From Drosophila miranda (lineage: Eukaryota; Arthropoda; Insecta; Diptera; Drosophilidae), in NCBI RefSeq assembly GCF_003369915.1, contig NC_046673.1:3518001-3582000 (forward strand): a DNA stretch of 64,000 nt, given 5' to 3'. Each line of letters begins with the position of its first letter. The first letter of the stretch is position 1. Both the position numbers and the translations under genes were made by a program. This document shows positions 11,607 through 24,430 of this stretch, piece by piece. The notes under the pieces are model-generated. The model saw nothing but the letters and a program-made list of their open reading frames with translations, ran no database searches and was not told the DNA's origin.

Positions 11607-12342
11607 TCAGACAAAGCTAAGGGTGCGCAAGGCCACAACTGCAGCCATGTAAAAAGTAATGAGAAGCATGCAGCCAAAGGCGATTATCCGGGATGGCTGC
11701 GGCACAGGATACACGGCGTAGACCAGGGTGTGCACTATGCGGGCCAAGGAGGCCACTCGGAACAGGTTGCAGGACACTGTTGCATCCGGATTGGTGCTTA
11801 TGTAGATCAGGGCCATGATGAAATATGGCAAGATGTTCTCCATGTCGTTGCGATGGGCTCTGCAGTAGATCGATTGAATAAATTATGGATAAGGGAGTGA
11901 CTGTACTGGACTGCACCTACCTGCGTACGCGCTCCACATGTGGATCATTAAACTGAACTTCCGTGTTCTTGAAGAAGAGGTCCTCCTGGTTGGGAAATAT
12001 CTGTAAGGCAGAGAACCAGACACCCTTAGTTCTCAGAACGTTCGACCACGTATCCCCAAACCGGTTATGAATGTTATGATGACTTTACCTTTCGCCTCAT
12101 TCCCAATGGAACCAGACCCAGAAGCTGTGAATAGTCGATGATGCTTGAGCAACTGCAGCGGGAAACGCTGCGATCCCTCTTACCTTGAAGCGGAAACGTT
12201 GCACGGCAGTCAAAAGCGACATGAGCAGCATCTTGACCACCAGCACCGTGGCCCAAAAGAGATAGCAGCAGAAGACAGGATTGTCCAGGTTGAACAGCTC
12301 ATTGGGGGGCGTCATCGGCATGGTACTGCTATTGGTGGACAT
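11607..12342 (-). CDS. Microsomal glutathione S-transferase 1-like (MAPEG), copy A
   Basis: Membrane glutathione transferase/peroxidase of the MAPEG family, expected in ER and outer mitochondrial membrane. Three exons, 12184-12342, 11921-12000 and 11859-11607, give 163 residues. Visible are a first membrane helix (FCCYLFWATVLVVKMLLMSL), the conserved VERVRRAHRNDMENILP loop that holds glutathione-contacting residues in the family, and helices near PYFIMALIYI, LFRVASLARIVHTLVY and PVPQPSR. The intron between exons 1 and 2 (181 bp) could hold an alternative exon, since D. melanogaster Mgstl has alternative middle exons. It is one of two tandem paralogues in the same orientation, probably the CG33177/CG33178 pair. 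Confidence 0.9.
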
Positions 12343-12581
12343 CTTGGGAGCTATCGGAGGTGAGCGTTTGGTGAGGTGCGTTCGATTGGAGCAGACTAGA
12401 GCGACTGCTCATCTAGTGACGGCTCACAGCTCCACTCATCACAGGCCAGGCCGCATAGAAGTGGTCAAACTGGCTACGAATTGCGTCGAATCATATATAG
12501 TTGAGCGGATCGTTTTCTGTGGCCATGGGAGGGGTGAGATGGGAGGGGTCACTACTTAATGGCCCGTCGGGCTATTTGCGT

Positions 12582-13145
12582 CTAGATATACTTGATACAG
12601 CAGACGAGCACATAGATCGCCTCAAAGCAGGTGATTAAAAAGGTGGTGAAGAATGCTAGGGTCCGGGCCGGCTGGGGAACCGGGATGAAAGCGTAGACCA
12701 TGGTATGCAGCACTCTGGCACTTGCCCCGATGCGTATGACCAGCCGTGCAACCATCGGATGCGGCCCAGTGGCCACATAGGCCAGGGACATTAACATAAA
12801 CGGCAGCACATTCTCCAGATCGTTCCGATGAGCACTGCAATACAGTAAAATGCGATTACTTTGGGGGGGAGTCGGAGAGAAGCTTACCTTTACTTACCGA
12901 CGCACTCGCTCCACATGGGCATCTCCGAATCGCACCTCGCTGAGCTTGGGGAGGCGAAGATCCTCGGGATTAGCAAAGGTCTTGGTCCTCATCCGCTGGC
13001 GGGCTGTGAGCAGCGACATGCACAGCATTTTCAGCACCAGCAAACTCATCCAGACCAGGTAGCAGGCGAAAACGGGATTCGACCTGTCTAGCAGTACCAG
13101 GCGCATGGGCCCGGTAATGGGAGTGGCCAATGTCTTGTTGTCCAT
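12582..13145 (-). CDS. Microsomal glutathione S-transferase 1-like (MAPEG), copy B
   Basis: Second MAPEG-family gene, tail-to-head with copy A; about 240 bp separates its stop from the copy A start. Two exons, 12898-13145 and 12582-12834, give 166 residues. It has the same architecture and the same last-exon boundary inside an Arg codon of VERVRR|AHRNDLENVLP. The first helix is FACYLVWMSLLVLKMLCMSL, followed by TKTFANPEDLRLPKLSEV in place of the separately encoded middle exon of copy A. It ends with a cysteine-containing hydrophobic tail (YVLVCCIKYI). The shared splice position supports origin by tandem duplication. Confidence 0.9.
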
Positions 13146-14667
13146 TTATTAATTGATTACTCGGAACGGACCAGTTCAGGCCTATTCTCGACAAGCTTTG
13201 GCAGGCGACTATTCGGTCAAGTTGTGTCAGCGTCGGAATAAGAATGGAGCAGATGCCCCGATTCGCAGGGTCACGTCACGTTCTGACGTGTATACATATT
13301 CATTTATTTATTTGTTGGAATATTCCAAAAAGGGCGCAGGCTCATAGCCGGGCCCTATAGCGGTAGACGGCAGACAGCCATAGTTATCCAGTTGCCGCTT
13401 GGGGATATGATGGGGAAACAGTGCAGAATCCATCACAGATCACAGATTGATCACTTAAGAGCATTCCAACTGAAAATAGAAGCAGTCCAAACGGAAGTTG
13501 CCCCACTGTTCATGACACAGCAGCATTTACCACCCAAAGCACATTTATCAAGGTCACCGCACAAAAAAGATGTGCAAAACAAAAGAAACGATAAATAAAA
13601 CAAATAAATATCAAGACAACGGACCAACGCAAGCGCCTCAGCCAAACGAGTGTTAGAGGGAGATGGAAAAGAGGAGGGAGCAGGCCCCTAAGTCAAACAA
13701 GCGGGAGCGAGAAAGACTGGGAAGAGAGCACATCAATGTGCATTAAAAATTAAATTGACTGGACTTATTGTGGACTAATTGCTTCATTCCACCCTGTGCC
13801 TCTCTTTGATTCATTATTCCCATACCCCTCTCAACGATTTGCTCGTCGGGCTATGTGGAGGCCAAGTCGAGTCTGACATGTGACTGGGTTCGTAATAAAT
13901 GCCATGAAGGGTCTGGCGTTCAGTTGATAGGTAAAGTAGGGTCTGGCGTGCGGCCAATACACCTATACAAATGTATGTATAGAAACAACGATTTTAATTC
14001 AAAAAGCGCGAACACGTCTGTCTCGTGGCCAATACATATTTCAGAGTGCATTCAGGAGGTGGACTTTCTCCGATAACATTTCATATATGAATTTTAAGAA
14101 GGAACGTTGGAAATGAGCTTGGCTTGGCTCGTTTTTGAGCCAAGCAGGTTCTATAAACCTTAAGCTATTCATTAACAGTAAACTCACTTCCACTTTTCTC
14201 AGAGGGAATTTGATATATTTCCTAGCATACTTTCAGGCAGGTCTTATATCATTTCCTGATCTGAATTTAAACATCCTTACTGTGGAGAGGAATAAATATC
14301 GAAGATGATATTGCTTGCTTGTTCCATCAAGCAGACGCTGTGGGGTCCAACCTGGGCTGCCTTGAAAATTGCCAACATCTCTCAATTTTTGGGGATACAA
14401 AAATGCACAAGAAACTAACAAACACCGAACCACTGGACAAGGAAATTCCGCCGCTGCCAGAGCCCGAAGGAACCATACCATCCTTAAGAACCACCAGCCC
14501 CATCTTTCTTCTTTTCAACTTTGTATATATTATATTTGGGCGGATTATTTCTAATCAAATGAAGGATTGAGGTTTGGTTTAGTTTGGTTTACATTCCGGT
14601 ATACATTTGAATTTGGCAGCTCATCGACTGAATATTTCGAGAGGGAATCGAGCCAGGTTTCAGGGTC
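13146..14667. other. Spacer, no gene recognised
   Basis: About 1.5 kb with no convincing coding region. A perfect short inverted repeat (CTTGGCTC/GAGCCAAG, loop about 5 bases) lies near 14120-14143. The rest is ordinary A/T-rich intergenic DNA including the probable promoter of MAPEG copy B next to 13146. Confidence 0.45.
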
Positions 14668-15132
14668 TCAGAGCTCGTGGTCTAGGCTCTGCTTCGAGGC
14701 GCTTAGCAGCTGCTGGCACTGATCGAAGAGCTCCAGATCCAGCTGCCTCAGCTTCTGCTGGTCGGTCTCCAGGAGGCGCTGCAGCCTATCCACCTCGTTG
14801 CGCATCTTAAAGACAATGCCTGGGAGCATGGCCAGAGTCCTCTTCAGAACCCGCTCTTGTACCATCAGGCTGCGCTCGTTGAGGCCCTCGCGCCGAAACC
14901 GCTCCAGACGCTGCTCTTCTAGTTCCCGTTCCCGGTCATAGTGCATCTTTTGGTACAGCAAGTGCTCGAGCAGGGACCGGTAGACGACTAGTTGCTCGAG
15001 ACGGGGGTCGGACCCACTGTAGTATGTGGTAGGGCGCTGGTTGGATTCGAGCTTAGGCTTAGGCTTGGGCTTGGGCTTGGCTTGGGGGCGATTATCGTTG
15101 GCTTGTGGCTTGGTTATACGGGGACAGTACAT
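14668..15132 (-). CDS. Hypothetical coiled-coil protein, 154 aa
   Basis: An open frame from an ATG at 15132 (MYCPRITKPQAND) to TGA at 14668. After a Lys/Pro repeat of KP dipeptides (about residues 18-28) the rest is strongly helical and charged: LEQLVVYRSLLEHLLYQK, RERELEEQRLERFRREG, then heptad-like MRNEVDRLQRLLETDQQKLR. The repeated Arg/Glu/Leu pattern and open length favour a real gene over chance. I do not recognise the family. The frame is open further upstream without an ATG, so an upstream exon is possible. Confidence 0.6.
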   Translation of the reverse strand: MYCPRITKPQANDNRPQAKPKPKPKPKLESNQRPTTYYSGSDPRLEQLVVYRSLLEHLLYQKMHYDRERELEEQRLERFRREGLNERSLMVQERVLKRTLAMLPGIVFKMRNEVDRLQRLLETDQQKLRQLDLELFDQCQQLLSASKQSLDHEL

Positions 15133-18100
15133 GGCACTGCTATGGAACCGGACACTGTACACAAACTGGACCTGATGTGGAAAATGAACAGAAAATCCGA
15201 GTGAGCCTGATCCCCATCTGAAACTGAAACTGAAACAAACCAGCTTCAGTCCTCTCGGTTTTCACAAAATTATGTGGAAATGTGTTTTTATTGACTTTTA
15301 ATGTTTTTGGCATGGTGGACCTTTTGGCGTCAATTCCCAAATGTGAAGGAATATCTTGTGGTCGGGCGAGGAAACAATTGTTTTGTTTGGTAGCCGAGGA
15401 TCTCGTCAATATGTATGACGATCACCGATATCAGAGTTTTCCCCGCAATATATGTATGTGCATACATAAATACATATGTATGTACTTGCAGACCGTTTAT
15501 TATGTTTATTATTAACTCTCAAATGAAGTAATAAGCTTTTAATGGTACAAAAGTATATCATTTGATAAAGCACTTCAGAGATATGGCGGTCTCGATTTGC
15601 GTTCTTGGCGTTGTACAAGTATCTCCAATAAGCCTTAGTATTGACTCTTAAATGATAATAAAATTAAAAATTCTGACTGAAGATACATATGTACATATGT
15701 ATGTATGTACATATGTACGTGTGTGAATGTGGCTGCGCGCTCTTCTTCGCGTGGACTGGAATATTCTAGTTTCGTTGCTGTGTTGGTCCATGCCTCAGTC
15801 GCCGTCCATCTCTACCCTGCACATTTAACCACATGCCATGACATGCCATGACGTATGCCCAAGAGTTGGTCTTTGGTCCCGTCTAAATTTAGTCAATGAA
15901 TTATATTTGAATCTTATTCGCCTGTGTTTCTTGTTTCCTCCATCTTCGCTCAAATAAAACACGCGCTCCAGAGCCGACGCGTCGCATCGAATTTTTTCAG
16001 CGCCACACAGCCGCGGGACTTGTCGTCGTTGTCGTCGTCATCGCCCGCCTGTCCAGACGACGACTACATCACGTAGAGCGTCCAAAGTCCAAACTGCCGG
16101 ATGACTTTGCTTCTGCTGGCTGTTCCGTTCCTTTTGTTCATTGGCGTGTTTTTGCACTATGACGAATTAATTTTAATACTTAAGCAGAGCACACAGGCCC
16201 CCCCGTACTCCTCTTCCCAAATGACAGACGCTCAGTGCAGCCTGTGAGACATTCGATGCAATTTCAATTGAACTAACGTCGGCTTGGCTTGCTCTAGGTA
16301 CCGAATCTTGGTGAAGCGTCCTTTTCTTTTTGAAAGCTCCCCAAACAGGGAAGATCACAATAAATTGATTTTTTATATGCAATGTCATGTCATCAAATTG
16401 CTAGTCTAGAACCAGGGTAGGGTCACACAACATCAAGGAGCTTGGCGTATGTACATATATCCAAGCGAACTCAAGGAAGTTTCCAATACTTTCTGGATTT
16501 TACCACGGACTAAGAGATATAAGTGAGTTTCAGGCATTTCTGTGTCACTAAAAAGCGATAAGCTGAGCGAACAATGTTTAATAAGTGGCTTTAAGAAGTA
16601 TGCCTCCATAACGATAACAGGCGACACTTATAAAACAAAGGCATTAAATGAATGAAGCAAAAAAAAAATAATAAAAGAGTATTTAAACACTCTTATCAGC
16701 CAGACACAATCTATCTGCAAAGCAGTACAAAAAAAATACAAATTTAATGAAATAAAACCAACGACTCATTCGCCTTTCATATACCCACTCATGCCGCTGA
16801 TTCAAAGTCCGCAAAGTACAATATCATTACGAGTACTATTACCTGAATGCTTCCCCCACTCTATATATAGAGTATGCCTAGGAAAAAAAAAAGTCTATGG
16901 AAATCGGTTTTAAAAACAAAATTGCGAAAATACAAACGGACGGACATTTCTTGTCTGTGATAACGGAAAGCAATAGGTACTTAAATATGTATTTATGTAC
17001 ATAAAATGTGCATAAATATGTTCAAAACATGGCCTATAATTAATCCTATAATAAATACTTTGTATGTATGTACATATGTATGTATAGCCTGTGTATATGG
17101 CCTGGTTCTCTGCTAAACAGCTATATGAGACAGTATTAGCGTATTATTGCTCATTCTCTTAGATCTTTAATGGATTTTTTCCCATAGCTGATGTAATCAG
17201 AAGACATTCTGAAATGGTTGCAATAATAATATACTCAAAGTTTAGTTCTCTGTAGAATAAGCATTCCGAAATCATCGATTACATATGTACATACATACAT
17301 ACATATGTACTTTTTTACTTCCTATAGTGCGGTTTAGAAATGATAGCTTTTTGTTTAGAAATGGTATTTACCTTCATATGTACATTGTTTATTAATTGTC
17401 GATATCTGGAAATCGTCACTCGATCCCAGGCCACAGGCCCCAGCACCAGACCCCACAGCCACGGCCAGACCAATTGGCGATAGGCAATCGACAGAAGGCA
17501 GCACCTGGGCATGGTTACAACATAAACAAGTCATGACGACAGTGTTCGATCTGGACTTTGGAATCAGCCCCTTCGCATACCAGTGGATAACGCGCGATCT
17601 TACATCTGGCTTACAGCTTATCAGCCAGAGGCACACATACAATTGTACATATGTATTTACATATATGTACATCCAGATGTATGTATGTATGTATATTGAT
17701 TATGCTATAGCGGCAGAGGGCGCCGTTTAGCTGAACAGGACAGAACAGGGCAGGGCATTGTTTCCCTCGTAAATATCGCATTTTTTTTCGCTTTGTCACA
17801 TACATGGATGCCGGACTTTGGAATCCGCCGGAGAATTACACACCACTTAGTCAAAGTTACGTATGATATCAGCTGAGACTTAAAAGAGAGCAGGAATTAG
17901 TGAGAGAGAGAGAAATGTGCAGTGATCGTTATCGGTGCGGTGGGGCCTAGGCTCGCAGCTGGTCAAAGGTTCCACGAAGCATTTGCGTGGTGCCCATTGC
18001 CCATTGATAATGGAAGTGCCCCCTCATATACGCACACATAAACAAATAGCATTTTCAATCGTACTTCAATCAAAATTTTGTTTGTCGCACGGCGAGGAAT

Positions 18101-19700
18101 AGCACTTCGGATTAATCTAGTTGTCATGCCCAACAAACACATGCTCTCTGGCCTCTCTTCCACTTGCTTTCCCTCTTTTTTCTTTCCCCCACGAAGGATC
18201 TGTCATACAAGATCTGTCATACAGTGCCTTGAAAACATATGCACCTCAAAGAGAACCATGCATACAAATTTATGTACATCTGTATGTATGTCTATTTGTA
18301 CCATCCAAAACAAGTTATTTTTTTGTCTAAATTTACTTTAAACTTACTCTATAATATACATACATATGTAGATCAATTCTAGTTTTATACCTGTGGTAGA
18401 CCAAGGTGTTCTTAACGTTTCCACACCTTTGTGGTAAATCGTTTTGAAGTGCTCCCCAAAAAACTCGTTAGATGCTGAACTATGATTTTTGTTTTTTTCA
18501 TTTGGAGAATTTTCTTAAATTTTGTCATCTGCTAATGGTATTTGGGGTCTGAGTCAGGTCAATATGGGTGATAAAGTATCATTTCCAAGAAACCAATATT
18601 ACACAATAAATTAAACCAATGTCTTCCAAATGTAAGTTTGACACAAGGTTGTACTTTCTAAGGAAAAAAATTAATTTGAAACCAGTCTTTTTTTTTGTAA
18701 CATGCGCTTGTGCGTCTCGAGTTGTGTAATGTGGGAGAGATGGAAGAGCAAGGGCTTCAAGCAAGGGTGGTTTAGTTGATTTAAACCACAAACTAAGAGT
18801 ATAGTAGCCTTTTTATACTGCCGCGTGTCTCCAATCGATATTGGGAAATATACAAAGAGACTTGATGCTCATATTTATTTTTTATTTTTAGTCATTTCTT
18901 TGTAGAGTAAACCATCGATGTTCTCCCCCCATAAATCCAGCAGTGTCTTAAGCGCCTCAAAGGTTTTCAAAAATCTCGTATGATACAATTAGTTTAAAGT
19001 ATTTTTTTAAGGATTGTTCCTACCTTTTCCTTCAGCCATTTTTGCTCTACTATTTTTTTCTGTTATTTGTGGGGATAGTTGCCCAGATTGGCAGAAAAGT
19101 TCTTATATTTTTCAGTTAAGGATTAGCGCAATTTTAAATAAAAATCAAAAAAATTACATTTTTGATACTGCTTGCCTAAGGTCTTAAAATGTTTCTATCG
19201 AACCCTATCATTTATTGTTTAGACCTTTTACATCATTCTCTTGATTTATTCAAAGATTTTCAGGCAAAGGTCTTTTTGTGCAACGCCAAGAAGCATACTT
19301 TTTACCAAGACTATGTATGCATGTATGTACATATATACCTTGGCAGAGAATAAAGCTGAAGCCGAGAGAGTGGCACCAAATGCAGATCTCTCTCTCTCTC
19401 TCTCTCTTTTCTTGATCAGCGATCGGAGGCACGGCAGTCGCTCGACTCGTAATAAACCAGCCGAGCAGCTTAAACTTTACAAATAAAAAGCACTAGTATT
19501 GTCAGTAAATATTAAAATAAAATATGTATAAGAACATATATATTTCTAAAAGAAAATTGTATCATATTTATCCTAAAATAATAGCCGATATCAAAGTTAT
19601 TTTGACTCGCTCAAATGAAACGCAAAACTGAGCATTGCGCTCTTTTTTCCTCTTTGATCGGTCTTGCTCTCGGCTCGGCGCCGCTCTCGGGTTCGGGTGC
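15133..19700. other. Long intergenic region upstream of Lsd-2
   Basis: About 4.6 kb with no confident gene. It holds many TATG/CATA microsatellite tracts (for example 15690-15720, 17055-17085, 17285-17310, 17640-17695), a GTCGTC run near 16020-16045 and a (TC)n run near 19388-19408. A 33-codon minus-strand reading ending near 18875 (FLKTFEALKTLLDLWGEN) looks protein-like, but its splice phases do not join to the nearby ATG. It may be part of a decayed or unrecognised gene. Confidence 0.4.
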
Positions 19701-19707
19701 GGCGGTG

Positions 19708-20142
19708 GTCATATATAGAGGACTGTTCATGCCTTAATATTTCATAGCGCTTTTAACCGAATTCAGAAAAGTAGGAGGGTTGTTCCGTTAATTCATCTCA
19801 TAGAAACATCCATACTGATATTTCCGACAAAGAAAAACAGCTTACCAATATATTATCAAAAAAAATTATCAATAAATTCCTAAAAAGCCCCAGCGAACAG
19901 ACGTAATTTAAAAATCGCATAAAAAAATAAAAATTCTTCAGTCTTACGCCCCTCGCCTTCGTCGAAGTTCTTCAACCGGTGAACAAAAAGAAACGCAGAC
20001 ACACCAAAACTGAACTGTTTTTTTTTGTGCTCCTCCAAAAAAAAACCAAACGAAAGAAAGGAGAAAAAGTGCCGCGCCAAGCAAAAGAGCTAACAGAAAA
20101 GAAGTGAAAACTAAGCAAAGACCAAGAAACAGAAAAAGAAAC
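19708..20142 (+). promoter_or_regulatory. Probable Lsd-2 promoter and 5' UTR
   Basis: A TATA-like CATATATAGAGG at about 19709-19721, after a GC-rich stretch, lies about 420 bp upstream of the Lsd-2 ATG. The following sequence is A-rich and lacks long ORFs, as expected of a 5' UTR. No experimental start site is visible from sequence. Confidence 0.35.
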
Positions 20143-23100
20143 ATGGCCAGTGCAGAGCAAAAACACGCCACAGGCAGCAACGGAACTGTCAAGAACAGCA
20201 GCAACAAAATCAACAGCGTTCTCTCCGAACAAGAACAGCAGCCCAAGGATGCCAAGGATCTGTTGCCTCATTTGGAGTCGCTGGAGCGCATCATCAAGCT
20301 ACCTGTGGTGAATGCGGCCTGGGACAAATCGCAGGATGTCTACGGCAAAGTTAAAGGTAAGTGGAAATCATAAAACAATTTGCTTGCGATTCCCCTTTGC
20401 GTGCATTGAACTCTCGGCCGGTCAAGTAACGGTGCACCGCTTTACGGCATTGCCAGGCCCAATGACACTAGCTCTCCAGCAGTAGCAGCAGCGGATAGAG
20501 CAAAAGCAAATGCAATTGAAACCGAAAACGATCACCGTTGCTTCGACTTTCGAGTGCATTGATCGCCATTTTGAGTGCCAAAATCGTGTTCGAATTCGAA
20601 TGCGGGCACAGCCAAAGCCGAACCATACATTTTTTTGATTGCCCGACAATGGGCCAAAATTAAACTCAATTGATGTTAATTGATTGCTAGTAGCTAATAA
20701 TCAAAATCACAGCCGACGTGACAGCAACAACAACCATGACCTAGCAAGAACCACAAAGAAAAGTGGGAGGTGGAAGGTATGTACAAATATCTATTTTTTG
20801 TGCGGTACTTTGCCCTCGTGACGCTTTGCGATCAAAGTTCGTTCAAATTTACATAACAAAACTTGGCAAAATCGAAAAGAAAACGGCAAATAAAATCCAA
20901 AAGAGAAGAGAGAAGAGCAGAGGCAAACAACACGTAGACTGAAAAGTTTCAGACACACACGAACACAAAGGGCATGCACATGTGTGTGGGTACACATATT
21001 TAATGATTGCAATCAGAGTCGCCTCGTATGACGGGGGATTGCACAGTGGTGGGCATGCAGTCGGAGAACCCTGTTGGTCCATGCCTCTGTCTGGATCCTT
21101 ATGCCTCTGTCTCTTTCGCACATTGAACTGCAATCTGAGCCGCCAGACGCGATGTTGGTTCGCGTAGCGGTACGGTCACCCTGTCGGCCCACGCCACTGT
21201 CTTGCTCCCTGTACCTCCATCTCTTTCCCACACCGAACTTTAGTTGGACTTTCGACTTGTTTGTGATATTTCGTTTGCTATTGCACACACTTACACACCG
21301 CAGAATTAATATTGCGGTGCTTCTGTGGATTTTTTCTTGTTGTTGGTGGAATAGTCTTGTTTTCTGTATGACGAACTATCAAAGTCTAAACTTGTCAGAC
21401 GAATAGATAGATACACACACACAAATAAATAGAGATAGATGGAGCCTAGCTCTAGGGGAGATGCCTTACAAGTACATACTGCGCAGTTTCTTATCAGTCA
21501 AAAGTGACATTCCCCCTGTTGTTGTTGCTGCGGCTGCTGATAAGTGGCCGGCTTATCTGACATGCCCTGGCACTACGCGTATGTACATACATATACACAT
21601 ACATACATACATATGTATGTCTATAATTCCAGAAGTTTCATGTGCAAAAACTGTCCAATTGATTTATTTATAGGCAAGAATCGCGTCTTCGAATGGGCGC
21701 TGACGGCAGCCGAGGATTGCGTGACCCGGGCCGTGACAACGGCGGCGCCGTATGTGACTAAATTGGATCGCCCGATCTCGTTCGTGGACCAAACCCTCGT
21801 CAAGGGCATCGATAAGCTGGAGGTGAAGGCACCGATAATCAAGGACACGCCCCAAGAGATCTACAACCAGGCCAAGAGCAAGGTGATCGATGTGGTGCAG
21901 CCGCACCTGGAGCGCGTGGTCAAGTTCAAGGCAGCCGGCCAACAGAAGGCCGCTTCCCTCAAGGATCTCGCCTGGCAGAAGGCTAACGAGGTGCTGGCCA
22001 CCCAGTACGGCAGCCTGGCCGTCAACGGAGTGGACACCACCACAGCCCTAGCCGAGCGCCTCCTTGAGTACTACTTCCCCAAGAGCGAGTCGGATGTGGA
22101 GGAGGATAACGGTGAGTGCTGATGATCTGATCTGGTCTGGTGATGTCTCCTGCTTGATACTTGATGTCCGATCCATCTGTCCAACCATTCATTAATCCAT
22201 CCATCCATTAATGGTGGGCTCTGGCGGACAGACGATGACGACGCCCCATCTTATGATATAATGCTAATACTGATGCCTGGGCGGCATTTTGGCTAGCTTC
22301 CATCTCCATTTTGCCCCGAAATTAATCTGCTTGATTTGTTTTCTTTGCCTCATGGTGTGTAAACAAAATGCTAAAAATAAATCGTAAATATTTTTAATTC
22401 TCAGATGATAAACAAAATGTCGTCGTGCAAAATGGCAAGAGTTCCGAAAATGACAGTAAGTCTTGTTCCCTACTGCCATCGCTTGCCTGTCTGCGATCAA
22501 TTTGATATTTCCTCTGTTCGTTTGTTCCTAACACTAACACTGTCCCAACTAAGAAGCAATACGCATGCATAAAGACTAATATTGAGGGATAATACTTATA
22601 ATCGGATGGCAATCACACTCACCCTACACCCTTACAAATCCCCTTATTCTACTGCCTTCCCATAACATCAAAAGATGAGAAAAAGCTAAAGAAAAACGGA
22701 AATATTTCTAATTTACGGTTGGGGGAGACTTTTGTATGGTTAGATTTGAATACCTGTCCTAGTCCAAGACACCCACAACCCACTCAAAATTAACCTTAAT
22801 TAACTGTTGCATAGATGACTAATTTTCTAACTTAATCTTTCTCTCTATCTCTCTCTTTCTGTGCTGTTTGTTAGTGGTGGTTGTTGGGGAGAGCTACGAC
22901 TACGATCACGATCGAGAGATTGATGATAGATTCTTAGTGGCCGCCTCTACGGTTTTCCTATCCATGTCCCTGAAAATCATAACCGAAATTGTTGAGTACG
23001 TTAGAAGAAACCCAGAGATCATAGGCATTATCGATAGGGAACTCAACAAGTTTATGGTAAGCACGCAACACCCCACCAACGATCTAACCCATCCCATGCA

Positions 23101-23577
23101 CCTAAACCCATCTTCCGACCCGAATGTTTTCTCGCAGATTGTCAAAAGAGAACTAGAAGCCCCAACTAATGTCGTCGTATTCCTCTTTTCATTGCAGTGC
23201 CAGTTTCCGCCAGCGAGGATCCAGTCTTACACACAGTCCAGACCGTTGGCCGACTATCCAACAAGATCTCTCGTCGCGTCTATCGAAATGTCTCCCGACA
23301 GATCAAGCAGGTCCAAAAGGGCAACATCAACGACTATCTGAGCTCTCTGATAGCCGCACTCAAGCTGCATCAGTACATTAACTTTATAAATTCATCGATG
23401 GGCACAAATGTCGAGCAGTCGACACTCGGGGAAACTTGTTCGCCCTATGGATCGAGTAGCACCAGCAATACTACCACCACCGCCGCCACCAACAGCTCGA
23501 ACTCCAAAACCAACGCGGCGGCTGTGTCCAAGCCCAAAGTTGTCAAGAGCAAACCAGCGTCCTCATCGGTTCAGTAA
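20143..23577 (+). CDS. Lsd-2: Perilipin-2 / Lipid storage droplet-2
   Basis: PAT-family protein that coats lipid droplets and protects stored triglyceride from lipases in fat body and germline. Four exons (20143-20356, 21674-22111, 22405-22455, 23198-23577) join in frame to 360 residues, close to the 352 I recall for D. melanogaster. The PAT domain begins [20 protein letters not shown] and continues [15 protein letters not shown]. The 11-mer amphipathic helix region and [20 protein letters not shown]-type acidic patch follow. Then come [16 protein letters not shown] and a Ser/Thr/Asn-rich tail that diverges from melanogaster. The first intron is 1.3 kb with regulatory potential. Poly(A) signals lie at 24107 and 24414. 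Confidence 0.96.
22875..23055 (+). CDS. Lsd-2: Candidate alternative exon of Lsd-2
   Basis: Within the Lsd-2 intron between exons 3 and 4 lies a frame bounded by a pyrimidine-rich acceptor (TTTGTTAG) and a GTAAGC donor after TTTATG. From the phase-1 end of exon 3 it reads [20 protein letters not shown], then a helix-like [20 protein letters not shown] and [20 protein letters not shown]. It looks like real protein. Its 3' end is phase 0, whereas exon 4 starts in phase 1, so skipping straight to exon 4 would shift the frame. If the downstream intron is retained, the frame stays open to 23341. It could therefore be an alternative C-terminus. Confidence 0.4.
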
Positions 23578-24430
23578 GGATTCTGTAAGAAAGCAAGATA
23601 CTTCGGAAGACCATCGCTGGAGCCCAGTTATTTGTATATCTATTTGCTAGATATTACATATATTAACCATACCCACGCCCCAACACCCTCACACGCCGCC
23701 CATTTTTGTATTTTCTATTCTTTTTTTTTTTTTGCTAATTTTTGTAGTTAAAACCTGTCCAAGAAAAATGTGGATAGTGATCATCATCAAAGTGGAGAAG
23801 GTTTTTTGCTAAATCATTTTAGACTGTTGTAGCCCCCCGCCCCCATGCCCTTACAACACCCACCCCCGCCAATGTTTGCTTTGTAAATATTTATTTGAAG
23901 TAACCCTCACACTCACACACACACACACACACACACAATACATATATATACATATATGCTCTATATAAATATTAAGTTTTAGTCATTAAGGCAAGAAGGA
24001 ACGAGCCCCGAGGAAGGAAGGAAACGTTTTTTTTTTGTACACTTTAGCTGTGCTAAATTCGAGAAGGTACCCCCAAGGGCGGCCTCTAAGTGCCACGTAT
24101 GCATTGAATAAAGAATAAGTGGTACACCATATAAAAACCTACCATACAGATATGATATATATACATATATCTATATATACGCACGCATGCACGCACCCAT
24201 ATGTGCCTTAGCTATACGTACTCGTTATACATATGTAACTCTACTTTTATTTAACTTGTACTGCATGGGAACTGGCTGAGAACCCAGCCAGATGATGCCT
24301 AATTACTAATGAATATGGATTATGCCTCAACACACGCATATTGTACCCATGTATGGAGAACGTAGCCATAAAGTCCGCTCTTAATAATTATGATAATTAT
24401 AATGTTAAATATTAATAAACAAGCAACGCA
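23578..24430 (+). other. Lsd-2: Lsd-2 3' untranslated region
   Basis: Non-coding A/T-rich sequence after the Lsd-2 stop with two AATAAA signals (24107, 24414) and a (CA)n run at about 23908-23937. The two signals suggest alternative 3' ends of about 0.55 and 0.86 kb. Confidence 0.55.

Noticed and set aside
16010-16100. GTCGTCGTTGTC-rich stretch as a coding repeat
   Set aside because: No flanking open frame with start, splice sites or homology; most likely a trinucleotide microsatellite.
18870-19045. Two-exon small protein on the minus strand (MAEGK plus FLKTFEALKTLLDLWGEN)
   Set aside because: The splice phases do not join with the available donor and acceptor, so I could not support a gene; kept only as a note in the spacer entry.
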